64,000 nucleotides of DNA from Thermophagus xiamenensis. Lineage in GTDB: Bacteria > Bacteroidota > Bacteroidia > Bacteroidales > Marinilabiliaceae. Of this stretch, positions 26,755-36,155 are shown piece after piece. The DNA lies in contig NZ_FONA01000008.1 of the NCBI RefSeq assembly GCF_900112795.1, forward strand, positions 1-64,000. Reading direction: 5' to 3'. A program made the position numbers and the translations under genes. Every line of letters begins with the position of its first letter. Positions within the stretch are counted from its first letter, which is position 1. The notes beneath the pieces were generated by a model. That model searched no databases. It saw nothing but the letters and a program-made list of their open reading frames with translations, and had not been told where the DNA came from.

Positions 26755-27438
26755 ATGCAAAAAAAAATATCAGCTCTTTTGCCCGGGTTTAACTGTGGAA
26801 AGTGCGGATGCAGCCAATGTGAAGATTTTGCCTTATCTTTAATCAACGGAAAAAAAGAACTACGCACTTGTCCCGTACTAACGCGTCCGGGGTTCGCAGC
26901 CAATAAAACCTCCATTGAGAAACTCATTCAAAAACAAATTCAAAATAACAACCATAATATCATTGCCGGGGTTATTGATAATTACAAGGCAGACATTTTC
27001 CTTAAACCTCTTAAAAACGAAAAAAGCTGTCGGGAAACCCTTTTACCCTTTTGCACAATCGAACTGAAAGCAGGAGATATCATAAAATATCGCCCGTTGG
27101 GTTGCCCGATAACACACATCGCCAAAATAATTGATATCCAACACTCCCTCATCACAGTGGCAATTAAAGGCCCGGATAATGATCGAAATTTCGAAAACAA
27201 TGCAGTTATAGATGTTGGCATTTGTATGGTACTTGCATTTCAGGGCAGATACGAAGGTAAAACATTAAAAGTTGGCGAAACTATACGTTTTCTTCCACAT
27301 CATTGCATGATGCAAAAAGTTCATAGTGGTGTAGTTGTCCAACTAGAAAAAGAAAAGGTAAGAATTGAAATTATCGATCTGAAAGTATGGGGAATGCCGG
27401 ATACAAATTCCGACAACCCTTACATATCATATAAATAA
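26755..27438 (+). CDS. Fe-S protein with CODH/ACS gamma-type cluster domain
   Basis: The 227-residue protein begins with a four-cysteine domain, C14-x2-C17-x4-C22-x16-C39. This is the pattern of the 4Fe-4S domain in the corrinoid iron-sulfur protein of acetyl-CoA synthase (LPxxNCGxCGxxxC). Cys19 is extra. The rest (about 65-227) is a beta-rich domain of unknown family with YRPLGCPITHIAKI and LPHHCMMQKVHSG, offering further Cys and His ligands. No corrinoid methyltransferase or CODH gene is in the window. The 27-base gap after the GTPase gene indicates one operon. An electron donor or scaffold role is inferred. Confidence 0.75.
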   Translation: MQKKISALLPGFNCGKCGCSQCEDFALSLINGKKELRTCPVLTRPGFAANKTSIEKLIQKQIQNNNHNIIAGVIDNYKADIFLKPLKNEKSCRETLLPFCTIELKAGDIIKYRPLGCPITHIAKIIDIQHSLITVAIKGPDNDRNFENNAVIDVGICMVLAFQGRYEGKTLKVGETIRFLPHHCMMQKVHSGVVVQLEKEKVRIEIIDLKVWGMPDTNSDNPYISYK

Positions 27439-27528
27439 GTTTTTTCACGTAAGGTAAAATTAGGTGAAAAGCCTGTTTTTTAGAACTTCAGACAGACCCA
27501 CTTTTGCTGAAAATAAAAAAGTTGAAAT

Positions 27529-27816
27529 ATGACTAAATTATTTTCAGCAATCCGGTTTTCTTTGTTCCTGATATGCTTTGCTTTTCCTTTTAATAAAGCA
27601 TTTGCTCAGATAAGTGTAGCTGCCCACTATCGTCCACGCTTCGAAATTCGCACCGGTAATCGTGAATTGATTTCTAAAGATACCGAACCTTCGCTTATTG
27701 CATCTCAACGCATGCGGATGTCGTTAACCTGCGGGAAAGAATTCCTGAAACTCACCTTTTCACCCCAGGATGTGAGAGTCTGGGGCGATGAAAATCTGAC
27801 CGGTTCTACCATATAA
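27529..27816 (+). pseudogene. Truncated alginate-export-like outer-membrane protein
   Basis: The frame encodes a signal peptide (about residues 1-26, ending KAFAQ) followed by YRPRFEIRTGNRELI, SQRMRMSLTCGKEF and SPQDVRVWGD. That is the start of the alginate-export type barrel family, which is usually about 400 residues. Here it stops after 95 residues, and the next sequence belongs to the converging YqeY gene. So more than three quarters of the barrel is missing. It could be secreted as a short peptide, but a working porin is excluded. Confidence 0.7.
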
Positions 27817-27834
27817 ATTGGTAAAACCCTATCG

Positions 27835-28287
27835 TTATTGAGTCAAAAGCCGCTTGACAGTATCTGAAATATCTTTTCCATCGGCTTTACCTGCCAATTT
27901 TTTGGTAGCGGCACCCATAACCTTTCCCATATCTTTCATTGATTCAGCACCTACCTCTTCAATAATTTTTTTCAGTTCTTCCTCCAGCGCTTCTGGACTT
28001 AGTTGTTCCGGAAGGAATTGGGCAATTATTTCAGCTTCGGCCATCTCATTATCATAGAGGTCGGCTCTTCCCTGTGCCGAGTAGATATTGGCCGAATCTT
28101 TTCGTTGTTTCACCATTCGTTGTAAAATCTTAATTTCCTCTTCTTCAGAAATTTCTCCTCCCGAATTGGCAGCTGTACGTGCTTCGAGCAATTCTTTCTT
28201 AATACTCCTTAAAGCTTCTAATTTAAGCTTATTCTTCGCCTTCATGGCGTTTTTAATTTCCTCAGAAATTTTATCAATCAAGCTCAT
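27835..28287 (-). CDS. GatB/YqeY domain protein
   Basis: The 150-residue all-helical protein matches free-standing YqeY proteins: MSLIDKISEEIKNAMKAKNK start, LRSIKKELLEA, QRMVKQRKDSANIY, and a C-terminal GAATKKLAGKADGKDISD segment. This domain resembles the tRNA-binding tail of GatB in the Asp/Glu-tRNA amidotransferase; the role of the free form is not settled. It lies 44 bases after ftsZ and is probably the last gene of the division operon. Confidence 0.9.
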   Translation of the reverse strand: MSLIDKISEEIKNAMKAKNKLKLEALRSIKKELLEARTAANSGGEISEEEEIKILQRMVKQRKDSANIYSAQGRADLYDNEMAEAEIIAQFLPEQLSPEALEEELKKIIEEVGAESMKDMGKVMGAATKKLAGKADGKDISDTVKRLLTQ

Positions 28288-28331
28288 ATATAAAAAATCG
28301 TTAGTTAAACATTTTTTACCGGCAAATTGGG

Positions 28332-29837
28332 TTAATCCACATTATCATGCAAATAAGGGTTATTATCGCTAATTCGAGGATTTCCTTTGCCACCCGAAAG
28401 AGTAAAACGGGAAACCTTCCGGTCAGGATTTTTACTTCCTTTTCCTTTTTGACGGGCACTGTTATCATCAATCGATACATTCCGTCGTTTATAGGCCGGA
28501 ATATTTTCCATCTCATCAATAAGTTTTTCATCATTCAACTCTTCAGGGGTTAACGCAGCAGCCGAACCATATTGAAACAGTGGCTCAACATTATTTTTAT
28601 TGGTATCTAAAGCCCAGGAAAAAAGGTCGTCGGAATCGGTGGCATCAACCTTATTGGAAGAGTTGGTATTTTCGCCATATAACTGCTCTATCTGACGTTC
28701 TTTATCATTGTCAATATCATCGAAATTAAACACTCTGGCATTTTCATCTTCAGAGGGTTCTTCAGCCACAGCCTGTTCGGGCTCATCACTAACATTCCCG
28801 TTTTCATCCATAGTAAACCGAGTCACCTTTTTTTGAGCCACTTTCGGCTGTTTATTGATAATATGACTTGAAGCAAAACCGGTAGCGATAATGGTAACTC
28901 CCACTTCATCATTCAGACGCTCATCGGTCCCCGACCCCCAGATAATGGAAGCCGAATCACCCACACGATCCTGTAGATAATCGGTAATAATACCAACCTC
29001 ATCCATCGTTATTTCATCGGTACCGGAAGTAATATTTAGTAAAATATTCTTTGCACCTCTAATATCATTATTATTGAGCAATGGTGATTCCAGGGCGGCC
29101 TGAATGGCATCGATGGCCCGATCTTCACCTCCGGCACTGGCAGATCCCATCAGAGCGACCCCACTATTTTTCATCACCGTTTCCACATCGGCAAAGTCAA
29201 CATTGATATACCCATGCACAGTTATTATTTCGGCAATGCCCTTGGCAGCAGTAGCCAAAACATTATCGGCGCGCGAAAAAGCATTACTCAACTTTAAATC
29301 GCCGTACATCTCACGGAGCTTCTCATTATTAATTATCAATAGAGAGTCAACATGTTTTTCCATTTCGGCAATGCCGTTAAGCGCCTGTTCAATTCGAACC
29401 CATCCCTCAAACTTAAATGGTATGGTAACAATACCAACAGTCAGGATTCCCATTTCTTTGGCGGCTTTGGCAATTTCAGGGGCGGCACCGGTTCCGGTAC
29501 CTCCACCCATTCCGGCAGTAATAAAAACCATCTTGGTGTTATCTTCCAACACTTTATTTACCGATTCAAGGCTTTCAATGGCTGCCTCTCGTCCTTTCAG
29601 AGGTTTATTGCCGGCTCCGCGACCTTCGGTCAGGGATGCGCCCAATTGTATTTTAAGCGGCACAGGACTATTGGCCAGGGCCTGCGCATCGGTATTACAA
29701 ACCACAAAGGTCACATCCTTAATACCCAAACCATACATGTAGTTTACCGCATTACTTCCACCACCACCAACACCTACTACTTTGATTATAGATTCGGGAT
29801 TATCAGGTATATCAAAATTCATCAGATCATCAATCAT
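28332..29837 (-). CDS. ftsZ: Cell division protein FtsZ
   Basis: FtsZ is the tubulin-like GTPase that forms the Z-ring at mid-cell. The 501-residue protein has the N-terminal nucleotide loop GVGGGGSNAVNYM (about residues 22-34) and the tubulin signature GGGTGTGAAPEIAK (about 113). The T7-type synergy segment follows. A long, acidic and variable linker (about 330-470) precedes a basic C-terminal tail, longer than in E. coli (383 residues), as is usual for Bacteroidota. The ATG has an exceptionally strong ribosome-binding site, AAGGAGG five bases upstream. It follows ftsA with a 27-base gap. Confidence 0.97.
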   Translation of the reverse strand: MIDDLMNFDIPDNPESIIKVVGVGGGGSNAVNYMYGLGIKDVTFVVCNTDAQALANSPVPLKIQLGASLTEGRGAGNKPLKGREAAIESLESVNKVLEDNTKMVFITAGMGGGTGTGAAPEIAKAAKEMGILTVGIVTIPFKFEGWVRIEQALNGIAEMEKHVDSLLIINNEKLREMYGDLKLSNAFSRADNVLATAAKGIAEIITVHGYINVDFADVETVMKNSGVALMGSASAGGEDRAIDAIQAALESPLLNNNDIRGAKNILLNITSGTDEITMDEVGIITDYLQDRVGDSASIIWGSGTDERLNDEVGVTIIATGFASSHIINKQPKVAQKKVTRFTMDENGNVSDEPEQAVAEEPSEDENARVFNFDDIDNDKERQIEQLYGENTNSSNKVDATDSDDLFSWALDTNKNNVEPLFQYGSAAALTPEELNDEKLIDEMENIPAYKRRNVSIDDNSARQKGKGSKNPDRKVSRFTLSGGKGNPRISDNNPYLHDNVD

Positions 29838-29864
29838 AGTTACCTCCTTTTTATTGGAGCAGGA

Positions 29865-31220
29865 TTACATTTCGGTATCTCGTTCGTCAAAGATACTGGC
29901 AAAATTGCGTTGAATCTTTTCGAAGAGGTCACCTGTAAACTCCGTTTTTTTCGATTTTTTGGATTTCTTAGATTTATTTCCGGATGATTTTTTCTTTTTT
30001 CCTGTGGTCTCTTCGGGTGGCATATCTTCAAAAAGCACCTGTTCTCGAGTAACGATAGTGCTACCGGGATATTTACCAGCCGACATCATTAAACCAATCG
30101 CTGTAACAAGCGATGGGTCGTTAAGCGCATCCTTTTCTTCGGTAGAAAAAGCTCTGGATGAATTACCAATTCTTACATCCAAACCGGTTTTCAGCTTTGT
30201 AAGCTCCGATAAATGATTAAGTCTAGCCCCACCGCCTGTCAACACAATACCGGCGCCCAGTTTATCATAAAAGCCCGAACGTTCCATATGATGAATAATA
30301 AGCTCAATAATCTCTTCCATTCTGGCCTGGATGATACATGCCAGGCTTTTAAAGGAAATTTCCTTTGGCTCCCAGCCGGGAATTCCGGGTATGGTTACCA
30401 AAGCATCTTCCCGTGCCAGAGTTCCCAAAGCTGAGCCAAAACGTGTTTTTAAGGCCTCAGCCTGTTTATACAAAATGGCACATCCTTCTTTTATATCACT
30501 CGTTATTACATTACCACCGAAGGGTATGACCGCTGTATAGCGCAATATCCCATCATGAAACAAGGCAAGGTCTGTAGTACCCCCTCCTATATCAACCATA
30601 ACAACACCGGCTTCTTTCTCCTCATCAGACAATACGGAGTCAGAAGATGCAAGGGAGGACAATATTAACCCATTAAGTCGAAGACCCGCCCTTTCAATAC
30701 ATTTTTCCAGATTTTTAATCGTAGTACTTCTACCAATTACCACATGAAAGTTTCCTTCAATTTTTTGTCCCGAATATCCCTCCGGCGATTTTTTGATACC
30801 ACTCTCATGATCTACAATATAATCCTGAGGAATAACATGTAGAATCTTTTCATCCGGTTCAAGAACAATACGATAACTATCTTGTAAAAGCTGTTCCACA
30901 TCAAAAGTACTGATAACGCTTCCTCCCTTAATAAACCTGTAGGAACGGTTTCCCATGGTCCGAATATGTTGACCCGTAATACTTGCATACACCTCGCTCA
31001 GTTTAATACCAAGCCTATCTTCGAGGGCTAACACCGCTTGCTGTATGGACCTGGCCGTCTCCTCAATATTCAACACCGCGCCCCTTTTGACTCCTGTGCA
31101 GGGCACTTTTTCAATTCCCAACACTTCCAGCAATCCGCTAGGATGCTTGCGGCCAACCACCGCAACTACTTTTGTAGAGCCTATATCGATGGCTGAGATT
31201 AAATTTAATTCCTGACTCAT
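29865..31220 (-). CDS. ftsA: Cell division protein FtsA
   Basis: FtsA is the actin-like ATPase that tethers FtsZ filaments to the membrane and recruits later divisome proteins. The 451-residue protein has the phosphate-1 motif AIDIGSTKV, phosphate-2 VVMVDIGGGTTDLALF, and the adenosine motif GIVLTGGGARL. The C-terminus is a lysine/serine-rich linker (KKKKSSGNKSKKSKKSKK) followed by an amphipathic segment LFEKIQRNFASIF that should bind the membrane. The ATG at 31220 overlaps the ftsQ stop by four bases (ATGA), which supports it over the TTG at 31241. Confidence 0.96.
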   Translation of the reverse strand: MSQELNLISAIDIGSTKVVAVVGRKHPSGLLEVLGIEKVPCTGVKRGAVLNIEETARSIQQAVLALEDRLGIKLSEVYASITGQHIRTMGNRSYRFIKGGSVISTFDVEQLLQDSYRIVLEPDEKILHVIPQDYIVDHESGIKKSPEGYSGQKIEGNFHVVIGRSTTIKNLEKCIERAGLRLNGLILSSLASSDSVLSDEEKEAGVVMVDIGGGTTDLALFHDGILRYTAVIPFGGNVITSDIKEGCAILYKQAEALKTRFGSALGTLAREDALVTIPGIPGWEPKEISFKSLACIIQARMEEIIELIIHHMERSGFYDKLGAGIVLTGGGARLNHLSELTKLKTGLDVRIGNSSRAFSTEEKDALNDPSLVTAIGLMMSAGKYPGSTIVTREQVLFEDMPPEETTGKKKKSSGNKSKKSKKSKKTEFTGDLFEKIQRNFASIFDERDTEM

Positions 31221-31954
31221 ATATTTCTGTTTTTCGAGCAAAGTATTTGTCCTTTATATTTCAAATTAATCACATGATATTCGTTCCATTCTCTGGGCGA
31301 TAGGCCATATTTATACAGTGCCTTCAGATTCCTTAGCTTTTCATCAATTCTTTCGGGTGGTCCGAAAAGAATAAGATGGTCACCAACACGGGGAACCAAC
31401 ACATAATCTCCGTTTTTCTTTATATAAACCTGCTCAATTTGGGCTAACCAAAACGAATCTTCCCTAAAACGACGTGCAAGATATATTAAATGGTCCATTT
31501 GTCCCTCTAGATTCCCGCTTACAACCATAACCCTTGCTGCGTAATGGTCGAATAGCGGCATCTCATTACCATCTTCATCAATATAGTAAGAACGATCATT
31601 CTCGAAAACCCTGAAAAGCGGATTGTGCTGAAGCAGGTCTATTTTAAGCTTACCTTCTATGGTATTGTAAACTTCGCAATTAGCAACTGCAGGGTGTTTC
31701 TCAACAAATGCCTCTATCTTGTTCAGTTTTAACTCATTAATGGGCACACCCAAAACCTGGTCAAATTTGGCAATAATGGCATTCTTAATTTCATTGGTCC
31801 GAACAAACCGATATTTTAAACTATCAAGAATATTAACCTCCACTTCGGAACAAACCACCTTATTTTGATGGTTCTCAACAAACCCCAACATCACAGGGAA
31901 ATAAAGAACCAACAAACCCCAAAGTAAACTATTTTTTATCTGCCTCAATAGCAT
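31217..31954 (-). CDS. ftsQ: Cell division protein FtsQ (DivIB)
   Basis: FtsQ is a bitopic divisome protein that joins FtsB/FtsL and the septal synthase. The 245-residue protein has a short cytoplasmic start, one transmembrane helix (about residues 9-27, LLWGLLVLYFPVMLGF), and a POTRA-like domain at about 40-110. The C-terminal beta domain contains VMVVSGNLEGQMDHLIYLA. I use the ATG at 31954; the TTG at 31966 is in frame. The gene lies between murC and ftsA, as in the canonical dcw order. Confidence 0.9.
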   Translation of the reverse strand: MLLRQIKNSLLWGLLVLYFPVMLGFVENHQNKVVCSEVEVNILDSLKYRFVRTNEIKNAIIAKFDQVLGVPINELKLNKIEAFVEKHPAVANCEVYNTIEGKLKIDLLQHNPLFRVFENDRSYYIDEDGNEMPLFDHYAARVMVVSGNLEGQMDHLIYLARRFREDSFWLAQIEQVYIKKNGDYVLVPRVGDHLILFGPPERIDEKLRNLKALYKYGLSPREWNEYHVINLKYKGQILCSKNRNI

Positions 31955-31998
31955 ATTAATAATCAAATTTCCGTTCTAAGTCAAAAATCAAACAAAAT

Positions 31999-33402
31999 TT
32001 ACAATCTTTGTTTGGTTTTGCAATAGTTATGACCCCATTCACAAATATCGGGCACCAACCTGTCGATGTCGCCAGCACCCATTGTTATTAGCACTTCAGG
32101 TTGCAAATGATTCAAAAAAGGTATCAGCTCCTCTTTTTGCATCACTCTACATTTATCACCCTTAATAAAATGAGCTATCGTCTCGCTCGAAATATCGGGA
32201 ATTGGCTCTTCCCGCGCCGGATAAATGGGTAATAAAACAATATGATCTAACCCTTCGTCTAAAGCTTTGGCAAATTCTCCCGCAAAATCACGCGTTCGTG
32301 AATAAAGATGTGGCTGAAAAACACCCGTAACTTTTCTCCCCTTCCACAAAGAATGAACACTATTCAATGTGGCCCTAATCTCCTGAGGATGGTGGGCGTA
32401 ATCATCGATATAAACCAATCGGTCATCATTAATAAAAACCTCAAATCGACGAGCAATACCTTTAAATTGCGGCAAGGCTTTTACTAACTCCTCGTATCGA
32501 GCACCACACATCATCGCCAGCGATAAGGCGGCAACGGCATTCTCCACATTTACCATTCCCGGTATTCCCATTTTAAATCCTTTAAACAGGCCATCCGGCG
32601 TACGCAAATCAAAACAATAGAAGCCGTTGTATTCTTGCACATTAACAGCAGCAAAGTCCGACTCCCCGGCAATGGAATAAGAAAACATTTTTACACCGGT
32701 ATCGATATCCTTCGGCAAGGGGAGACCCGATTTTACCAGCAATTTTCCTCCCGGTTTTATTCGATTAGCAAATCCGGCAAACCCCTTACGCATCTCGGCT
32801 GCGGTTCCGTATACATCTAAATGATCGGCATCCATGGATGAAATAAGCCCAATTGAAGGACTAAGCTGCCAAAAAGAACGATCAAACTCATCGGCTTCCA
32901 CAACCACTACTGGCGATTCAATATTTCCAAGAAAATTGGTATCAAAATTTTTGGCTATTCCACCCAAAAAAGCATTTACACCAACATGGCTATGATAAAG
33001 TAAAAAGGCTGTAAGCGTCGAGATGGTCGTCTTACCATGCGTCCCGGCTACACAAACGGAATACATATCTTCGGTAATCATACCCAAAACCTTTGACCGC
33101 TTCAACACTTCAAAACCATCATTTTGAAACCACTGAAGCTGAGGATGATATTCCGGAACGGCCGGGGTATAAACCACCAGTGTGCCGGTAGGATTTTTAA
33201 ACTCGTCTGGAATAGCTTCAACACGCTCATCCAGGGTTACTTTAATTCCTTCACTTGTTAACGCCCTGGTAATTCGACTTTCAACCCGGTCATATCCGGC
33301 AACCGAATGTCCGGTAGTATTAAAGAACCGCGCCAAAGCACTCATTCCAATACCGCCAATCCCAATAAAATAGACACTATGATATGTTTCAAACAACCTC
33401 AT
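31999..33402 (-). CDS. murC: UDP-N-acetylmuramate-L-alanine ligase
   Basis: MurC adds L-alanine to UDP-MurNAc, the first peptide-stem step, in the cytoplasm. The 467-residue ligase shows the N-terminal UDP-binding GIGGIGMSALAR, the ATP loop VAGTHGKTTIS, the VVEADEFDRSF region and the Mur hallmark YIDDYAHHPQEI. The ATG at 33400-33402 is immediately preceded by the end of a dispersed structured element that reads ATACGAATGAA, so that element forms the murC leader. Confidence 0.96.
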   Translation of the reverse strand: MRLFETYHSVYFIGIGGIGMSALARFFNTTGHSVAGYDRVESRITRALTSEGIKVTLDERVEAIPDEFKNPTGTLVVYTPAVPEYHPQLQWFQNDGFEVLKRSKVLGMITEDMYSVCVAGTHGKTTISTLTAFLLYHSHVGVNAFLGGIAKNFDTNFLGNIESPVVVVEADEFDRSFWQLSPSIGLISSMDADHLDVYGTAAEMRKGFAGFANRIKPGGKLLVKSGLPLPKDIDTGVKMFSYSIAGESDFAAVNVQEYNGFYCFDLRTPDGLFKGFKMGIPGMVNVENAVAALSLAMMCGARYEELVKALPQFKGIARRFEVFINDDRLVYIDDYAHHPQEIRATLNSVHSLWKGRKVTGVFQPHLYSRTRDFAGEFAKALDEGLDHIVLLPIYPAREEPIPDISSETIAHFIKGDKCRVMQKEELIPFLNHLQPEVLITMGAGDIDRLVPDICEWGHNYCKTKQRL

Positions 33403-33793
33403 TTCATTCGTATATAATTTATTTAACTCATTGGCCGAATGGAACTCGCATGACCTAAAGTTTATACATGCTCTTATTGTGACAAATTTTCTTGGTCATG
33501 CTCGTTTTATCCGTATAAAATTCACTTACTTCATTGATATATTGTTTCTTAAAATTAGTCATTAGTGGTTAGTCATTAGAAAATCAAGACTAAGGACTAA
33601 TTAACTAATCACTAATGACTTCTTCTGCCTTCTGCCTGTGCACTTCTGCCTTGGGCTTTTTATACATGTCCTTTTGTGGCAAAAGTCGCCATGCTCGTTT
33701 CATTCTAATTTATTTAATCGATTTGGTCAATTAAACCGTGATTTATTTCAATAGTATACCGACCATTTCACCAAAGTCATCATGGTCGTTTCA
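33403..33793 (-). repeat. Three tandem copies of the dispersed structured element (murG-murC gap)
   Basis: Copy a (33403-33508) is a short form: GCATGACC (33448-33455) is an exact inverted repeat of GGTCATGC (33494-33501), and TGAC (33480-33483)/GTCA (33495-33498) forms a competing hairpin. Copy b (33509-33705) is a long form with the central palindrome built from TTAGTCATTAGTGG-type words and the CTTCTGCCTTCTGCCTG stretch. Copy c (33706-33793) is a diverged short form with GACCAT/ATGGTC arms. The block separates murG from murC inside an otherwise tight operon. Confidence 0.8.
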
Positions 33794-34906
33794 TTTTTTA
33801 TTTAATTCCACAATTTTTTCTACCTCAGCAGCTATTTTATCTGCCGCATCAGGAAAGGCAAACTGTTTAATTCTTTCTTCCAATTGTTTTCTTCTGTTTT
33901 CATCATCCAATAAAGAGAGTGCCTCGGTGACCAACCGTTCTGAGGTCTCTTTATCGGGCACCAGTAAAGCAGCACCCTCTTTAACCAGCGACATGGCATT
34001 TTTGGTCTGATGGTCCTCCGCAACATTGGGTGATGGTACCAGTATGGATGCTTTCCCTAACAAAGAGAGTTCACTGATGGAACCTGCTCCTGCCCGTGAT
34101 ATAACAACATCGGCAGCAGAAAAGGCCAATTCCATGTTTGAAATAAAAGGCTCAAGTTTAATATTTTGAGCATTGTATTTTTGTAATTGCCGATTTAAAT
34201 CATCATAATAATATTTTCCGCATTGCCAAAGTACCTGTACATCCTGAACTTTTATTAATTCATCCAGTTTTGCCAAAACACCTTGATTGATGCTTGCCGC
34301 ACCCAACGAACCTCCAATAACCAAAATAGTTTTTTTCTGAGCATCGAGTCCTAACCGTTCAAAAGCCTCATCTCTATTAACCGGCATCAACAGCCGCTCT
34401 CTCACCGGATTACCCGTCATTACCAACCGGTCTGCCGGAAAAAATCGTTCCATTTCCGGATAAGCCACACAAATACATTTGGCTTTGGTTGCCAAAATCT
34501 TATTGGTAATACCCGGATAGCTGTTCTGCTCTTGTATAAGAGTTGGAACGCCCAGGGCTGCCGCAGCTCTTAATACCGGGCCACTGGCATAACCACCCAC
34601 GCCCACCGCTACATGAGGCTTAAAGGAACGAACAATCTTTCTGGCTCTAATTATACTTACTGCCAATTTATAAAAGAAGGTAACATTTTTGAAGGTTAAA
34701 CGACGTTGAAAACCTGCCACCGGCAATCCCTCAATACGATAGCCGGTTTCGGGAACCTTTTCCATCTCCATACGTCCCAATGCTCCAACAAACAATATTT
34801 CAGCCAAAGGATTCCGTTTCTTTATAGCATCTGCAATAGCAATGGCAGGAAACACATGGCCTCCTGTTCCGCCTCCACTTATAATTATTTTAAGTTGTTG
34901 ATTCAT
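33791..34906 (-). CDS. murG: UDP-GlcNAc:lipid I N-acetylglucosaminyltransferase
   Basis: MurG converts lipid I to lipid II at the inner membrane face. The 371-residue GT-B enzyme has the glycine-rich loop SGGGTGGHVFPA at its start, the central LVIGGSLGAASIN segment and the donor-site ISRAGAGSISEL motif. The gene follows ftsW in the operon with a 58-base gap. Confidence 0.96.
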   Translation of the reverse strand: MNQQLKIIISGGGTGGHVFPAIAIADAIKKRNPLAEILFVGALGRMEMEKVPETGYRIEGLPVAGFQRRLTFKNVTFFYKLAVSIIRARKIVRSFKPHVAVGVGGYASGPVLRAAAALGVPTLIQEQNSYPGITNKILATKAKCICVAYPEMERFFPADRLVMTGNPVRERLLMPVNRDEAFERLGLDAQKKTILVIGGSLGAASINQGVLAKLDELIKVQDVQVLWQCGKYYYDDLNRQLQKYNAQNIKLEPFISNMELAFSAADVVISRAGAGSISELSLLGKASILVPSPNVAEDHQTKNAMSLVKEGAALLVPDKETSERLVTEALSLLDDENRRKQLEERIKQFAFPDAADKIAAEVEKIVELNKK

Positions 34907-34964
34907 CTAATTCTTTATCAAAAAATTGAGTTAACACAAAAATTTCTCTCAATCAAAAATAGCA

Positions 34965-36155
34965 TTATTGCCCTTGGGTAACTTCCGATTGGTTAATCTG
35001 AGTCTTTTTCCCCTGCTCCTGATAATGCCTGCTAACGCTTAATATAGCCCCCAACGCCAAACAGGAAAAAAGTATAGAGGTTCCTCCCATACTCACCAAC
35101 GGCAAAGGCTGTCCGGTAACGGGGAATATGCCCACGGCAACACCCATATTTACAAAAGCTTGAATCACCAGCATCAGCCCCAACCCTAAAACCATGAAAG
35201 CCGGGAAAGTACGGTTGCTTTTTCTGACCAGCACCCCAATCCTCCCTAAAAGGAAAAAATAGGCACCGAGAACCAAGGCAGCTCCAAAAAAACCAAACTC
35301 TTCTGCAATAATTGCATAAATAAAATCGCTATAGGGATGTGGTAAAAAGTTTCGTTGATCGCTGTTGCCAGGACCTTTACCCAAAATCCCTCCTGTAGCA
35401 ATGGCTATTTTCGATTGTGTGACCTGGTAATTATCTCCAAACTCTTTATTTCCTTCTTCTTTATCCAAAAAATTTTCGACACGAGTGGCCCATGTCTCGG
35501 CTCTATCAATAAGCACTATACCATTCATCGCCAAAATCAAAACCAAGGACACCACCGTTAAACCCGCCAAGCCGGTTAAAAAAAGATATTTAAAAGGCAC
35601 TCTGCCCAAAAACATCATGAGCATCACAACGCCTCCCAATAACAGTGAGGTTGAAAGATTTTCCGGGAAAATCAATAGGCATACAATGCCGGTATGAATC
35701 ATTATGGGCCAGAAAGCACCATAAGTTGGCTCATTCTCCTGTTGATGCTGCGCCAAAACCCGTGCTACATAAACTATAAGGGCAAGTTTTGCCATTTCAG
35801 ACGGCTGGAAACTTAATCCAATACCGGGCACTTTAAGCCAGCGGCTCGCTTCATTCAAATTCTGACCCACAAAAAAGGTTATAATCAACATTAATATAGA
35901 AAGATACAAAGCTGGCAGACTAAAAATAACAAAATATTTGTAGGGAATTCGATGCACCACCACAATCAGGGCAATGCCTATCAACAAAAAAGACAGTTGT
36001 TTAAACATAAAATAAGTAGTATTGCCTCCCTGGGTTTGATAGGCCAGACTCCCTGTAGCGCTATATACCGTTAACAGCGACACAAAAGACAGGAATATAA
36101 TGATAACCCAGATATTCTGGTCTCCCTTAATATTTTTTCGGACGAAACTACTCAT
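34965..36155 (-). CDS. ftsW: Septal lipid II polymerase FtsW (SEDS family)
   Basis: FtsW is the SEDS glycosyltransferase that polymerises lipid II at the septum together with FtsI. The 396-residue protein has about ten membrane helices. The catalytic region carries SFQPSEMAKLALIVY, and the later loops show GPGNSDQRNFLPHPYSDFIY, characteristic of the family. It begins eight bases inside the murD 3' end. The C-terminus after the last helix (about 20 residues) is polar. Confidence 0.95.
   Translation of the reverse strand: MSSFVRKNIKGDQNIWVIIIFLSFVSLLTVYSATGSLAYQTQGGNTTYFMFKQLSFLLIGIALIVVVHRIPYKYFVIFSLPALYLSILMLIITFFVGQNLNEASRWLKVPGIGLSFQPSEMAKLALIVYVARVLAQHQQENEPTYGAFWPIMIHTGIVCLLIFPENLSTSLLLGGVVMLMMFLGRVPFKYLFLTGLAGLTVVSLVLILAMNGIVLIDRAETWATRVENFLDKEEGNKEFGDNYQVTQSKIAIATGGILGKGPGNSDQRNFLPHPYSDFIYAIIAEEFGFFGAALVLGAYFFLLGRIGVLVRKSNRTFPAFMVLGLGLMLVIQAFVNMGVAVGIFPVTGQPLPLVSMGGTSILFSCLALGAILSVSRHYQEQGKKTQINQSEVTQGQ

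Noticed and set aside
29104-29987. Long plus-strand frames opposite ftsZ and ftsA
   Set aside because: They are antisense shadows of well-conserved genes and have no credible start or domain.
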